DNA of 64,000 bases from Gavia stellata (taxonomy: Eukaryota; Chordata; Aves; Gaviiformes; Gaviidae), in the NCBI RefSeq assembly GCF_030936135.1, contig NC_082594.1, forward strand, positions 19,898,879 to 19,962,878, in the 5' to 3' direction. The position numbers and the translations under genes are program-made. The notes beneath the pieces are model-generated. The model did no database searches. It was not told the DNA's origin and worked only from the letters and a program-made list of their open reading frames with translations. Positions 51,192 to 62,494 of this stretch are shown here, in pieces. How positions within the stretch are numbered: position 1 is the stretch's first letter; each line of letters opens with the position of its first letter.

Positions 51192-51197
51192 TTTAAT
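51192..51197 (-). terminator. CRYL1: Candidate polyadenylation signal of CRYL1
   Basis: TTTAAT on the + strand reads ATTAAA, about 180 bases past the CRYL1 stop codon. ATTAAA is the commonest variant signal. A canonical AATAAA on the minus strand is not seen until 49281-49286, which would give a 3' UTR of about 2.1 kb. Confidence 0.4.
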
Positions 51198-51378
51198 AAC
51201 TGTTTCCAGTTATTTGTGAATTACGTCACAACAAATTTGGACCAAACGTTTCATTGGTCTCTACATTTGTGCATATCACTGATTACACATTCAGTCTCCT
51301 CTTCTGCATGACGAAAAATTTCCACTTTTTATGAAGATCTGCTCTTCATTTCGTCTCTCCTGTTAGACAAGGTGTACC

Positions 51379-51492
51379 TCAGTCAGATTTCATTTGTTTT
51401 TTCAGTTTGGCAAGACCAGTGAGACATTCATCTCTCCATTTCCTCCTAGCGTCCAGGACTTTTGGAACTACTGCAATTTTTTCAGACATTGC
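51379..51492 (-). CDS. CRYL1: CRYL1 last coding exon (C-terminus)
   Basis: This encodes the final 37 residues of the lambda-crystallin homologue, an NAD-dependent L-gulonate 3-dehydrogenase of the 3-hydroxyacyl-CoA dehydrogenase family, cytosolic, in the glucuronate/uronate pathway. On the minus strand an acceptor TTTTCTGTTCCAG ends at 51493. The frame then opens with AMSEKI and contains ARRKWRDECLTGLAKLKKQ, which corresponds to the human C-terminal ARRQWRDECLMRLAKLK. A TGA stop ends at 51379 after QMKSD. The incoming phase (0) matches the preceding exon, which ends with a complete CAG codon. The stop is supported by the family's length. The catalytic and NAD-binding parts lie in exons not seen here. 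Confidence 0.93.
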   Translation of the reverse strand, partial: AMSEKIAVVPKVLDARRKWRDECLTGLAKLKKQMKSD

Positions 51493-53530
51493 CTGGAACA
51501 GAAAATTTGAGATGATTAAATCACATGTTCTGAGTAAAAAGTTTTCTCACCAGCATTGTTTTCCTGCTTTCCCTGCATCAGACCACGTAACCATCCACAC
51601 AAACTAATTTAGTCTACCACAGCAACAGGTCACTAATTCTTTACATGGGCGTCTGGAAACGAGCTAACCTGTACGAGAAGAAAAGTGCTCCCACTTGGAG
51701 AAGGCTGGCCTGAATGTGGCAATGAAGGTGCCTACAGAAACTTCAAAGCATCAGCCTCTTCTCTCGGTTTGCCCCACACAGCCACTGTCTAGACTCTTTG
51801 ATAATAACCTTTTATTAAATAGGAAGGAGGCAACCTGGCCATTTATGTGGCTGAAAATGTCCTCTGAACCAAATTCCTCTGTGTGTGTGTTTAAAGCTGT
51901 GATCTCTCTTCAGGCTCCTAATAAATGTAATGAGGGATAACATGTTTATTAAAAACATTTTGTCTTAAGAGTGCCAGTTATAATCAAAACGACAGGGGAA
52001 GACACATAACAAACCCAGAATTACAATTTTTGTTGTATATTGGAATATGGGGGAGAGAAAGCACAGCACTATTTGAGGACACAAAGGTAGAAATCTGAAC
52101 AAGTTAGCACACAAAAATGGTATATAAAACAAAATAGGAAAAAAAAAAGTATTTCTGAGTGCATAATCAAAGTTGTCTTAGAAGTGCCAGTTAAACATAT
52201 CACCGAAAGGAGAACAAGGGGTAGCAAGCTCTGGCCAGCTAGTACATTGTAACAGATTTTCTTTCAAAGAAAAAAAGCTGCTTCCAAAGCGCAGGTAGAG
52301 ATCACAAGGTCATCTTTGCCAAAATAGCACCTGAGATCTTAGGTTTAAAAGGCAAGCGTTGAGAAACTGGGTAAAACCTGGACCCGCTACGGCAAGTTGC
52401 AGTCACTCCAGAAAAAAGTCAGGGGGCAGGACAGAGGAGTAAGATAAGAAATGTTTAATGGTTTACTCTTCAGAGGATTCTCGCAAACCCATCTTTGGCA
52501 TTGAAGAGCAGAGATAATAGAGACATAGAAACAGACGTTGAAGTGGAGTCCAGCTTTCCATAAAGAAACCCAAACCATTTCATGCTAATCAAAAGCCTCT
52601 AATTGTGAATAACTCCACAATTATGATTGATGGTTATTATAAGCAGTCTATGTTTTTTAAGCATAAAATAATATTTTCCTTTTTAACATCCTGATGTTGA
52701 AATTGTATAAATAGGAACCAAAAAAAAGGAACAAAAATGCTGTCTTCTAGACACAGAGCTTCCATATATGGAATTAACCTGACAGCTAATCAAGAACAAT
52801 TCAGCACACACACGTGTTCTTTCGCAAAGCATTAAAAAGGCAACTATGAAAAGGCAGAGTTAGGAAATAACGATACTTCAGTTAATTCCTATGATCATAC
52901 AAAATAGCCTATATAGCGAGTAGAAACAAACTGTGGGCTTAGAAATGTTAAACTGGGCCCCAGTCCAGCATAGCGCTTAAACACATTTTATCTTTAAACA
53001 TGCAAGTAACCTTACCGGACTGCTCATATGCTTAACTTAAATGTGTACTTGCACACGTTACAGACTGGAGCTCTAGTTTGTAAAGTATACAAAAACAAGA
53101 AAAAGAACACCCAGAAGAAGAAAGCTACAGGGTTTATGCAGGAAGATAGAGTAGGAGGAAGACACGGGGAGAAAAGTCAGGTAGGAAAGGAAGCTTGGAG
53201 CTGTGCATATTATGGTAGAGGACACAGGACAGTAGAGGTAAGAAATGGTGTGGAGGATTTAATGTCAATAACCCATAGTTGTTAGCAGTTGACTCCTCTG
53301 TCTAGTAATGTTACTCAGCTGCTAGATCACTTTTCCTTGATGTATGTCAAAGTGCTTTGAAAAAGGACTTATATGTCTTCTGTACTGATCTTTTTGTTCA
53401 AAGTACACATTCACACAAGAAATACAGACTACAGATACCTCTAACAGTAAACTGAAATGGAACAAATGCTAAAATAAAAACTGATGTTCTTTGTTCTGCA
53501 TGTCACTGCATTTATCAACTCCATACTTAC
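51493..53530 (-). other. CRYL1: CRYL1 last intron
   Basis: A 2038-bp intron bounded by donor GTAAGTATGG (starting at 53530, minus strand) and acceptor TTCTGTTCCAG. It holds a short diverged direct repeat (51960-51980 and 52173-52193) and no recognised mobile element. Confidence 0.9.
51960..51980. repeat. Short direct repeat, copy A (partner at 52173-52193)
   Basis: TTGTCTTAAGAGTGCCAGTTA here and TTGTCTTAGAAGTGCC-AGTTA 213 bp to the right agree at 19 of 21 bases. Both have ATAATCAAA close by. It is small and may be a remnant of a local duplication in the CRYL1 intron. Confidence 0.6.
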
Positions 53531-53637
53531 CTGACTGATTTTCTGCTCAGTTTCACCTGAAAATTCTGGAACTGGTCCAAAGGTGTTCAGAACAAGTATC
53601 ATACCTTCACGGTATCTTTCACAATAATTTGAAATGC
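53531..53637 (-). CDS. CRYL1: CRYL1 penultimate coding exon
   Basis: A 107-base exon of the lambda-crystallin homologue. The acceptor CACTCTTATTTTTAG ends at 53638. The first two bases (GC) complete a split glycine codon, and 35 full codons follow to CAG at 53531, then donor GTAAGTATGG. The peptide includes NYCERYREG and NTFGPVPEF, which align with the human NAEG-LSYCDRYSEG and QTFGPIPEF segment of the C-terminal dimerisation domain of the 3-hydroxyacyl-CoA dehydrogenase fold. There are no stops. Splice phases agree with the next exon, so a 73-residue C-terminus of CRYL1 is assembled from this window. Confidence 0.95.
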
Positions 53638-54399
53638 CTAAAAATAAGAGTGAAAAATTGCATTTCAACAGAAATTCCTACTTAAGTTCAGTAAGGCTGC
53701 CTGTGCTTAAGCACTGTCTTAAATCAGAGTCCAAAATCAACGTGTGCTCTTATGCTTAAGACACCTAATTGTCATCAAGGAAAGATGGATTCTATCCACC
53801 ACATTTCCATTAAAGTTCATGGAAAAATCATTTAGGACATGCCTTCATTGCAAAACCAATTAATGTTACATACCAACAGGCAATGCTATGTGAGGGGTGT
53901 CGTACATAACCATGGATATACTCGTGCTTTGTTACTTGAGACCAGAAAGCCTCCCCAACCAGAGTCCACGGAGAAGAGTGCTCTCGCCTCTCTTCTCCTC
54001 CTGTTTGGTGTGTGTCATATCAGTTGAAGCATTCCTGTTGTTACTTTTATTTATTGACCTGGAGTGTTATCAAGAGCAACGTGGCTCAGGGGAAAAGGTC
54101 AAAGGCATGGAGACCCAGGTGGCCTCTAGTGAACGAGGAACAGATGGATCTGGCAGATCAATACCTTGTATTGCAACTGGGGTTAACAGCAAGGATTTGG
54201 CTTTTATGACCACAGGACCCTCTTTGATGGTTGAGCATGGCTACGGGGAGATGGGATCCATCTGACAAAGCGGAGAAAAAGCATCTTTGCCAAAAACCTG
54301 GCCAATCTGGTAAGAAAAGCTTTATATTAGGACTACTGGAAAAGTGAGATTACAACCTATAGTCAGGTGAGGAAGGGGTGTACAGGGGTGGAAAGAAAA

Positions 54400-56630
54400 G
54401 AGTGCAGGGTAACAGGTACGAAAGAAACCTCGAGTATAAAAAAAGGCAGGAGGAGTCCACCTCTAGTGTATCTGCACAAAGGCATGCAGCCTGGGAAGCA
54501 AGCAGGGGAAATATGAGCACCATGTGTGGTCACACAGCTACAACATTGTTGGAGCAACTGAGGTGTGGTGGGATGGCTCACACAACTGGAGTGCTGCACT
54601 GGACAGATAACACACTTCAGGAAAGACATCTCTGTGCTATCTCTGTAAAGGAACAGCTCAGATGTATGGAGCTGTTCTATGGGATGGGTGACTGCCTAGG
54701 TCAGAGGCTGTGGGTCAGCATCAGTGGAGGTGCCAGTAAAGGACATTATCCTCCAAGGGCAAGAACAGTCCATCCTGATATTCAGGAAGACAAATAAACG
54801 TATCAAGAGATTGGCTTGGATGAGCTCCAGTGCAAAAAGGCAGCAATACAGGAGGTGGAAGCAGGGACAGGCTGTAACGGAGAAATCTAAAAACACTGCC
54901 TAGGCTTGTAGGGATAGTGTCAGGAAAGTCAAAGTTCAGCTCCAGTTGAGACTTGCAAGGATGTCAAGGGCAACAAGAAGGACTTCTACTGTTATATTAG
55001 TAATAGAAGGCTGAACAAGGAAAGTGTGGGCCTGTTGCTGAATGGGTGGGTGATTTAGTGACAGGAGAAACAGGCAAAGTGGAGTTACTCATTGCTTTCT
55101 TTGCTTCAGTCTTCATTGACAAGGTCTCCTATGCTTCTGTGCTTAGAGGCAGGACTCAAAGAGAAGAAGAGTTATCAGCAGTAGATAATGATCCAGTCAG
55201 TGACTATCTACAAGAACTTGGCCCCACCTAAGACCATGGGATGAGACAGACTGTATCCAAGGATATAAGAGAAATGGCCCATGCCCTTGCAAGAATGCTT
55301 TCTATTGTATTTTAAAAATCATGCCAGCCAATGCATCAATGTCATCATTTGGGCTCCCCAGATAACTGAAGGCAAATATTGCACCCATCTTCAGAAAGGG
55401 TCAAAAGAACAATTTGGGGTACTACAGGCCAATCAATCTCACTTCTGTCCCTGAGAAAATCTAGCAGCAAGTCCTCTTGAAACAAACTCCTGGGCACAGG
55501 AATAAGAAGAAAGTGATTGTGACAGTCAGCATGTAGTCACCAATGGGTACACCATGGTGTAAATAATGTCTGATTGACCTTGTTGGCTTCTGTGATAAAA
55601 TCATTGGATTTATGGCAAATAGGAAAGTAGCATTTACCTCAACTTTAGAAGGGCATTTGACACTGTCTCCTGTGATACTCTTCTATTGAAGTTAAGACAT
55701 TAAGGACTGCATGCTGGGACAACTAGATGGACAAAAAAAAAAAAAAAGGTTGGATACTGAGGCTCAGAGGTAGTGGTTTATTCGGTTGTACTCTATCTGG
55801 AGGCCAGTAAAAGGGGAGTATTGCAGGAACCTATCCTGAGACCTGTACTGCTTAACAGCACTTGCTCATAAGGTTTGTGAATGATACCAAATTGGGTGGG
55901 GTGGAAGGTGGACCAGCTGATATATTGGAGGGCAGGGCTGCCCTTAGACTTGCTGGAGGAATGAGCCAATACAAAACCTTAAAAAATGTAACAAGGAGAA
56001 ATTCAAGGTCCTGCACTCAAGGTCCTGCACTTCAGAAGGAAGAGCTCCTTGCAACAACACAGGCTTGTGAACCCCAAGAACTCCTGGTCCTGGTAGGCAG
56101 CAAGCCAACAGCATCCTGGGCTGTGTTAACAGCGCAGCCAATAGATTGAAGGAAGTGATTACCCCCCTTTAGTCAGCACTCATTAGACTGCATCCAGAAT
56201 ACTACATTCAGTTTGGGATTCCTCCAATGCAAGAAAGACATTGACAAACTGGAGCAACTTCAGCAGAGGCCATCAAAATGGTGGGGGCTGGAGCATTTGC
56301 CCTTCACAGGAGATGCTGGGGGAGCTGGGCTTGTTCAGCCTGGAGCAGAGATGGTTTTGGGGGGACCTCACAGCAGCTCCCCAGTGCCTACAGGGAGGTC
56401 ACTGAGTAGACGGAGCTGGGCTCTTTACAGTTGTTGCATGGCAGGAGGACAAGAGACAATAGGCACAATTTGAAACAAGAGGTTCAGACTGGGTACTCAA
56501 GCACTGGCACAGGTTGCCCACAGAGGTTGTGCAGCCTCCATCTCTGAGGGTTTTCAAGACTGGATGAAACCCTGAGCAGCTTGGTCTGACCTCAGAGCTG
56601 ACCCTGCTGTGAACATCCTAAAAAACATGT
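54400..56630 (+). mobile_element. Long but heavily decayed CR1 LINE in the CRYL1 intron
   Basis: This is the only CR1 here that keeps traces of the endonuclease part of ORF2. Translation around 54640-54750 gives AISVKEQLRCMEL and WVSISGGASKGH, matching the CR1 pattern of VKE-L followed by LWVRI-GKANKGD. Around 54960-55130 comes the linker (DVKGNKKDFY, then a GLLLN stretch and IAFFASVF). Reverse-transcriptase remnants follow (about 55380-55950, including FVNDTKLGG in place of FADDTKLG). From 56200 to 56600 is the C-terminal and 3' UTR part. Frameshifts, stops, a 15-A run near 55734 and a 14-bp duplication near 56007 show age. The last tens of bases with the terminal octamers were not seen. Confidence 0.85.
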
Positions 56631-58447
56631 CGTCAGAGAACCTGAGAACCAGCTAACTGGTAATAATGGGTAAAATGTAAGTCAAGTAGACCTTGGCTGA
56701 TTATGGAAAGGTCCAGCTTCCATCAGCTCCAGTAGGAATCTCAAAAAAATTACTGATGAGGCACTAGAGAGGAATTGGAATGATAAATGCACCACAAAGA
56801 GAAATCAGTCATTTAGCCAGACATATACATGTAGTAGACTTCTTAGTGCTATTAACTACCACATAACCAAGAAAGGATAAGGCAGCCTTTCCCACTGCAC
56901 ATCAATCAAGAAGTCATGAGCTGCACCACAACAGTAAATGAGCAATGCTTGTCTGGCAGTAAGCAAGCCGACATGAGTAAGAATGTGATTATCCTGATGG
57001 ACACCCTAGATCTGAGAAGGGAAGTTCTGGATATCCACTAAGAGCTTGTGACAATGTCCCTTTTCTGAGAACCATAGAGACTGAAGAATTTGCCTCCTTA
57101 ACTCTCTTTTTATTAGCTAATTATCAAAGCAAAGAGGAGAAAGCCACAGAAGACAAAGGCAAGCAGTTACGGTCACTGACTCTTTCACGAAGACCGAGGA
57201 GCTGGTACAGACTGAGAAGCATGAACCTGAACTGCTCATGGTCTTATCCAACCACAAAATGCAGGAAATGTAAGTGCGGTGGCCTGACTCACACAAAAGA
57301 ATGCAACTCAGGTCAAGAGTCATTAAGCAGTCTCTTTCCTGAACAGCTTGTAGACAGTTCCCTGGAATGCAATACTGTGTACTATCAATACCGTAGAAGT
57401 CACACCTGTCTAACCCTAAATGGCTGAGGTTGAAAGGTGGATAAAGGAACAGAAACCTCCAACTACTGGCAACTATGAATCATAAACTACAACACTTATA
57501 CTGCTCAACATGCCTGAAATTGCTGAAGTACAGGTTTTCCAAAAGGCCTTTGAGATCAGAAAGAGTATGGAGAACACTCTTGTTTCTGGACCAAAGACAG
57601 AAGAACTTTCAAAGGACAGATGCTCAAAGCAGTATTACATTTCCTTTAAGAAATTAGCACTCTGAAGTCACGATGACCATCAGATAAACAACTGAAAGGA
57701 CAGAACATGTCCACTGCATGAGAGCAATGTCGAGAGATTTGAGTATTCAACTCTCTTAAAAATGCACTAGAAACATTCTCCAGTATCAGAAGGAAGGAGG
57801 CTCTGAGAAAAACAGCAGCCTTATTAAGTAGCTTGAACCTGTATTTGGTGCCACGAGTGTGTCAATCAGCATTTAGTCAGGCTGTTTCCTTGTGTTATCT
57901 ACCCATGGAGCAAATGTGTTCCCAGAACACACTCTGACATGTTCTGGTCTTCTCTGACACAAAAAGGGAAGTCAGCTGGTCATACAAGCATATTGGTGCT
58001 GTAATTACACAGAAATTTAGTATTTTACTCAGTTTTCTTAATTGAAATGCAGCCAGAAACCTTCAAATTGCCTAGCGGGCTCCAAAACATCACTGGCAGG
58101 AAGTGAGATTCAGGAAGAGAAGCATTACTGTGGGATGTGGAACAGGCTGCGATACGATTCTGTCTCTTCACTGAGGGAATAAGCAGAGACCGTCCTCCTT
58201 GATAAACACTCTGGAAAGGAGAACTGGTTATCAGGGTTTACTGACCATACTCTGTCATTAGCATAAATGCTTGCCTGTTACATCTTAACAGCTGGGCTCA
58301 CAGACTTTGGCACCTGAAGCCAACCCAGATCAACCTACAGGGGATATGCTATCCACATGAGCCATCTTGGGAACCCACAACAATTCTGGATGAGACTCAT
58401 GCACCAACCACAAGATGATGATACTTACATTTCACCTTGCTCACACA
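56631..58447. other. CRYL1 intron sequence between two CR1 copies
   Basis: No exon or recognised repeat. Open frames are short and without family signature. Confidence 0.5.
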
Positions 58448-59515
58448 GAATCATAGAATGGTTTGCATTGGAAGGGACCTTAAAGATCGTCCAGTTCCAA
58501 ACCCCCTGCCATGGGCAGGGACACCTTCCACTAGACCAGGTTGCTCAAAGACCCTCCAACCTGGCCTTGAACACTTCCAGGGTTGGCAAATCCACAGCTT
58601 CTCTGGGCAACCTCTTCCAGTGCCTCACCACCCTCATGGTGAAGAGTTTCTTCCTAATAGCTAATCTAAATCTATCCTCTTTTAGCTTAAAGCCATTACC
58701 CCTTGTCCTATAGCAACAGGCTCTGCTAAAAAGTTTGTTCCCATCTTTCTTATAAGCCACTTTCAGGTACTGAAAGGCTGTTATAAGGTCTCCCCGTATC
58801 CTTCTCTTCTCCAGGCTGAACTATCCCAACTCTCTCAGCCTGTCTACACAGGAGAGGTGCTCCAGCCCTCTGATCATCTTCGTGGCCCTCCTCTGGACCT
58901 GCTCCAACAGGTTCATGTCCTTCTTATGCTCAGGACCCCAGAGCTGGACACAGTACTCCAGGTGGGGTCTCACCAGAACAGAGTAGAGGGGGAGAATCAC
59001 CTCCCTCGGCCTGCTGGGCACACTTCTTTTGATGCAGCCCAGGATATGGTTGGCCTTCTGGGCTGCAAGCGCGCACTGCCGGCTCATGTTGAGCTTCGAC
59101 AACCAACACCCCCAAGTCCTTCTCCTCAGGGCTGCTCTCAATCCAATCTCCACCCAGCCTGCATTTGTGCTTGGGATTGCCCCGACCCAGGTGCAGGACC
59201 TTGCACTTGGCCTAGTTGATTTTCATGAGGTTTCGCACGGGCCCACCTCTCAAGCCTGCCAAGGTGCCTCTGGATGGCATCCCTTCCCTCCAGTGTGTCA
59301 ACCGCACCACACAGCTTGGTGTCATCGGCAAACTTGCTGAAGGCGCGCTCAATCCCATTGTCCATGTCGCCGACAAAGATGTTAAACAGCACCGGTCCCA
59401 ATGCCGATCCCTGAGGAACACCACTCGTCACTGGTTGCCACTTGGACATTGAGCTGCTGACCACACCTCTTTGAGTGCGACCATCCAGCCAATTCTGAGC
59501 TTTTTCTTCTAACAG
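58448..59515 (-). mobile_element. CR1 LINE, 3' portion, moderately preserved
   Basis: Reverse-oriented CR1. The + strand starts at its 3' end with AGAATCATAGAATGGTTTGC and AAGGGACCTTAAAGATCGTC. On the minus strand the reverse-transcriptase end is readable from about 59500: [27 protein letters not shown] and the catalytic [13 protein letters not shown]. The conserved C-terminal segment ([36 protein letters not shown]) then appears in another frame near 58821-59153, and [18 protein letters not shown] near 58700. It is truncated at the 5' end and frameshifted. It is the least diverged CR1 copy in the window and needs no host function to explain it. Confidence 0.95.
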
Positions 59516-62367
59516 TGAGGAGTCTGAGCAAAAAGTTTGCCCCTGCATCATGCAACATCACAGAAAGTTCCCAGATGTAGAAGTAGAAATGACTGAGGCT
59601 GAAGAGTGCAGAACTATGTGGACTTGGGTACACCTTGCTAACTCACAGCTGCTGTCAGCAGCTGTTGCCAGCTGGACAATCACAAAATCAAAAATGGCAG
59701 TTCAGTCAAATATGGAAATTTAGTCAAATACAGACATTCAAGCAAATCCACATGAGCAATTGGTGATAGAAAGAATGGTAAACAGAGCAGTGTCAGTTAC
59801 CAGTTATTTTGGCGCTTATCCAGCTAACACAGGTCTACGACACCTAGACAACTGCCGAATAGTTTGGGTTTGGTACTTTTCCGAAAGTCAAGGTGAACCT
59901 CTCGACCGTCTGGTAAGCTTGTGTAGTAATACCATAGATCTGAGTAGTTTTGATTCTGGTACAGTCAGGAGAAGGTAGAAGAGAAGACTGTGTGCCTGAA
60001 ATCTTTTTCACGAGCCTCAATCTAAAAAGATAACATTAGTATCTTGGGAAAGCTGAAAGCTTGGATGTGGCTGATCCATTTACCTGGTGAATGTGAACTC
60101 CTGAGCTGGAGATGGCCTTCAAAGCTCACTCAGCCAGCTAGTCCTGGAAATTGAGCTCCTACTGGCAGCTCACCTACAGCATGAATGAATCGGAACAATT
60201 TCTGGGTGGGTGTAGCTCACCAATGCAACAGAGAGATGCCAAATGCAGGTTGGGTAATACGATTCACTCACTGCATGCAATGTATGAATGAAAAGAAGCC
60301 TTATGCAAAGTCAGCAAATTAGGAAAAGGTAAAAAAAAAGTTACAGGTCTAGAAAAGAGCAGCAGCATTACTATAGTTGATCTCAACATCATGGCTGAAA
60401 TGGCAACATGCAGGCATGTATGCTGCGTGCCAAGCAGGGGGTGGACACTGCAAGATCTTTCGAGTCTCAAGTGAAGGAAATACACCAAAAGTTAGAATAT
60501 ACACATGGTCTCACTCAAAGATGAAAAAAATTATAACTTCGAAATAGCTAACTCAAGTTAGCACTCCCAGTGTGAAATGTCAGTGGAGACTAGTGCAATC
60601 TTTAACTTGGTTTAAGTAATCAAGATCAACCCTATGCTACCAGCTTCAAGAAGGCACTTGAGCAATGGGGAATATTGCTGGAAAAATCACTTTGCTTTTC
60701 AACTGCAAACTCAAAACTGGCAAATATTTGACTCCAGGCCTTTAGACTTAAGAGTCCTTCAGTTCAAAGGTCAGGGCTATTGCAAAGGTGGATGAGAAAA
60801 GCACTTGACTGAAGCATAGGGACAAGAAGATGGAAAACAAATATGACAGAATCCCTTTAGCTATAATCCTTGTTGATACTGCCCAGGGAGCAGGTTAAGC
60901 TGGAAGAATTAGCATCTGTAAACAGTGTGAGACAGACAGGGCAGCACCGGGGAGCTGGAGAAACAGCAAGATGGCAAATGAGGCTGTTAAAAATAATCAA
61001 CATCTCTTCTTGCATCCACTTGCTGTGCCCACACTGTGCCTCACTATCTCCAACTGGAGAAAAAGAATGATGCAAGATGCATCTGGGACAGAGAAAGAGG
61101 GGAATCAACTCACAGCACAGGAATGATGATAGTTTCCTTTTGTCTATATGGTTTGTTAGCTCCCTGTCTAAACTTCCATCTTTCTTGCACACTCACCTCA
61201 TCAATGTTGGAGGGAAGGGACTGTGGGAGAAGGCAGATATTGCAGCAGACACCTGAGAACAAGGAACACAGAACAGAAATACTTCCAGGGAAGGCAGGAG
61301 TTCCCTGAATCTTCCTTCCACCACATGTTTACAACTATGGCGGAGAGTGGAAGAGGAATGAGTAACAAAAATGTTCTAATGGAGTAGTGGATAGAGGATT
61401 ATAGAAATGAAAAGGGGAATACTCCATCTTGAAAGTCCCAAACCCACCCAGCATTTCTCATTTGTACAGTATAGTTACAGGAACATGTTATCACAAGCTA
61501 GATGCGGGCATTGATTCAAGGCTCTTCAGCTGCCCATGTGTATCTAGAAAATACAAGGCTCTTTATACCACCAACAAAGGAAGAATAAGCTGCTGCTTAT
61601 TTAGCTTCAATGAGAGTCCAGGCAGTTTTTAAAATAGCTAACGAACTGTCCCACAAGAATTTGTTCATCAAGATGAACAGGGCATTGATGAAGGAAAAGG
61701 AACTCAGGACAGATATTTAGCTTAGAAGCACGCATAAAATGCTTCACTGCCCTGAGAAGACCTCTTCACAAGTGAGGTTCATAAATATAAAGGTGATGGG
61801 AGTAATAGGAAAGAAGAAGGGAAAACGTGACTATAAAATGTAGTATGTTCATGCATTATAGTATGTAAGCATCTTCAAGTAGCTTCTTGCATGTTAAGTC
61901 TCACCCCTTCCTCTTCATAAGAAAGACAACAGGCATGAGGGCTGAAGGATGCAAGCAAGCAAACTTGGTAAACCAGTCTGGCAAGGACACTACATATGGG
62001 GCAAAACAAGGAAGGCACTGAGATATTTGTGAGAGAAAACAAGAGACAGGAGCAAGTGTTACTGGCAAGGACAGGGAACACGCCAAAGACAGAGGGTGCC
62101 TCACAATACTGAGTATTAACTTAATGACTTCAAACCTGATGAGCAGCATAATAAGATACTGTAATGACTCAAAAAGAGTAGGCGAGATGGTCAAGCCACT
62201 GATGTAACAGCATCAACAATTTGAAAAGACTGGGGTGGGGTTGATTTTAGCAGGTAAAATCTGAGAAGAGGCTGCACTTGGTAAGACTGAAGATGAGTAT
62301 GGATGAGAACAGAAAAGAAGGGGTGTATTTCAGGAACATCATGGAGGAATCGGTCATGGTTCGGTTA

Positions 62368-62494
62368 TGTTCAGACAAAAAAAAAGTCCCAACCTCTTTG
62401 TTTTGCTGATAGAGGGATTACATTTCTAGACATTACAGCTCCAAGGAAAACTTTCTAAATGTAATCCTATCTTCATCAAGGGTGTGTCTGAACA
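62368..62494. repeat. Nested inverted repeat (fold-back structure)
   Basis: Two perfect inverted pairs are nested. TGTTCAGACA (62368-62377) pairs with TGTCTGAACA (62485-62494). GGATTACATTT (62415-62425) pairs with AAATGTAATCC (62457-62467), enclosing a 31-base loop. The sequence between the pairs is also partly complementary (TTGCTGATAGAGG against the reverse of ATCTTCATCAA). It could be a small palindromic DNA-transposon relic or a hairpin in the CRYL1 intron. No family recognised. Confidence 0.7.

Noticed and set aside
58821-59551. Minus-strand open frames with reverse-transcriptase motifs as genes
   Set aside because: They belong to one CR1 copy; frames are broken relative to each other and end at a CR1 3' tail.
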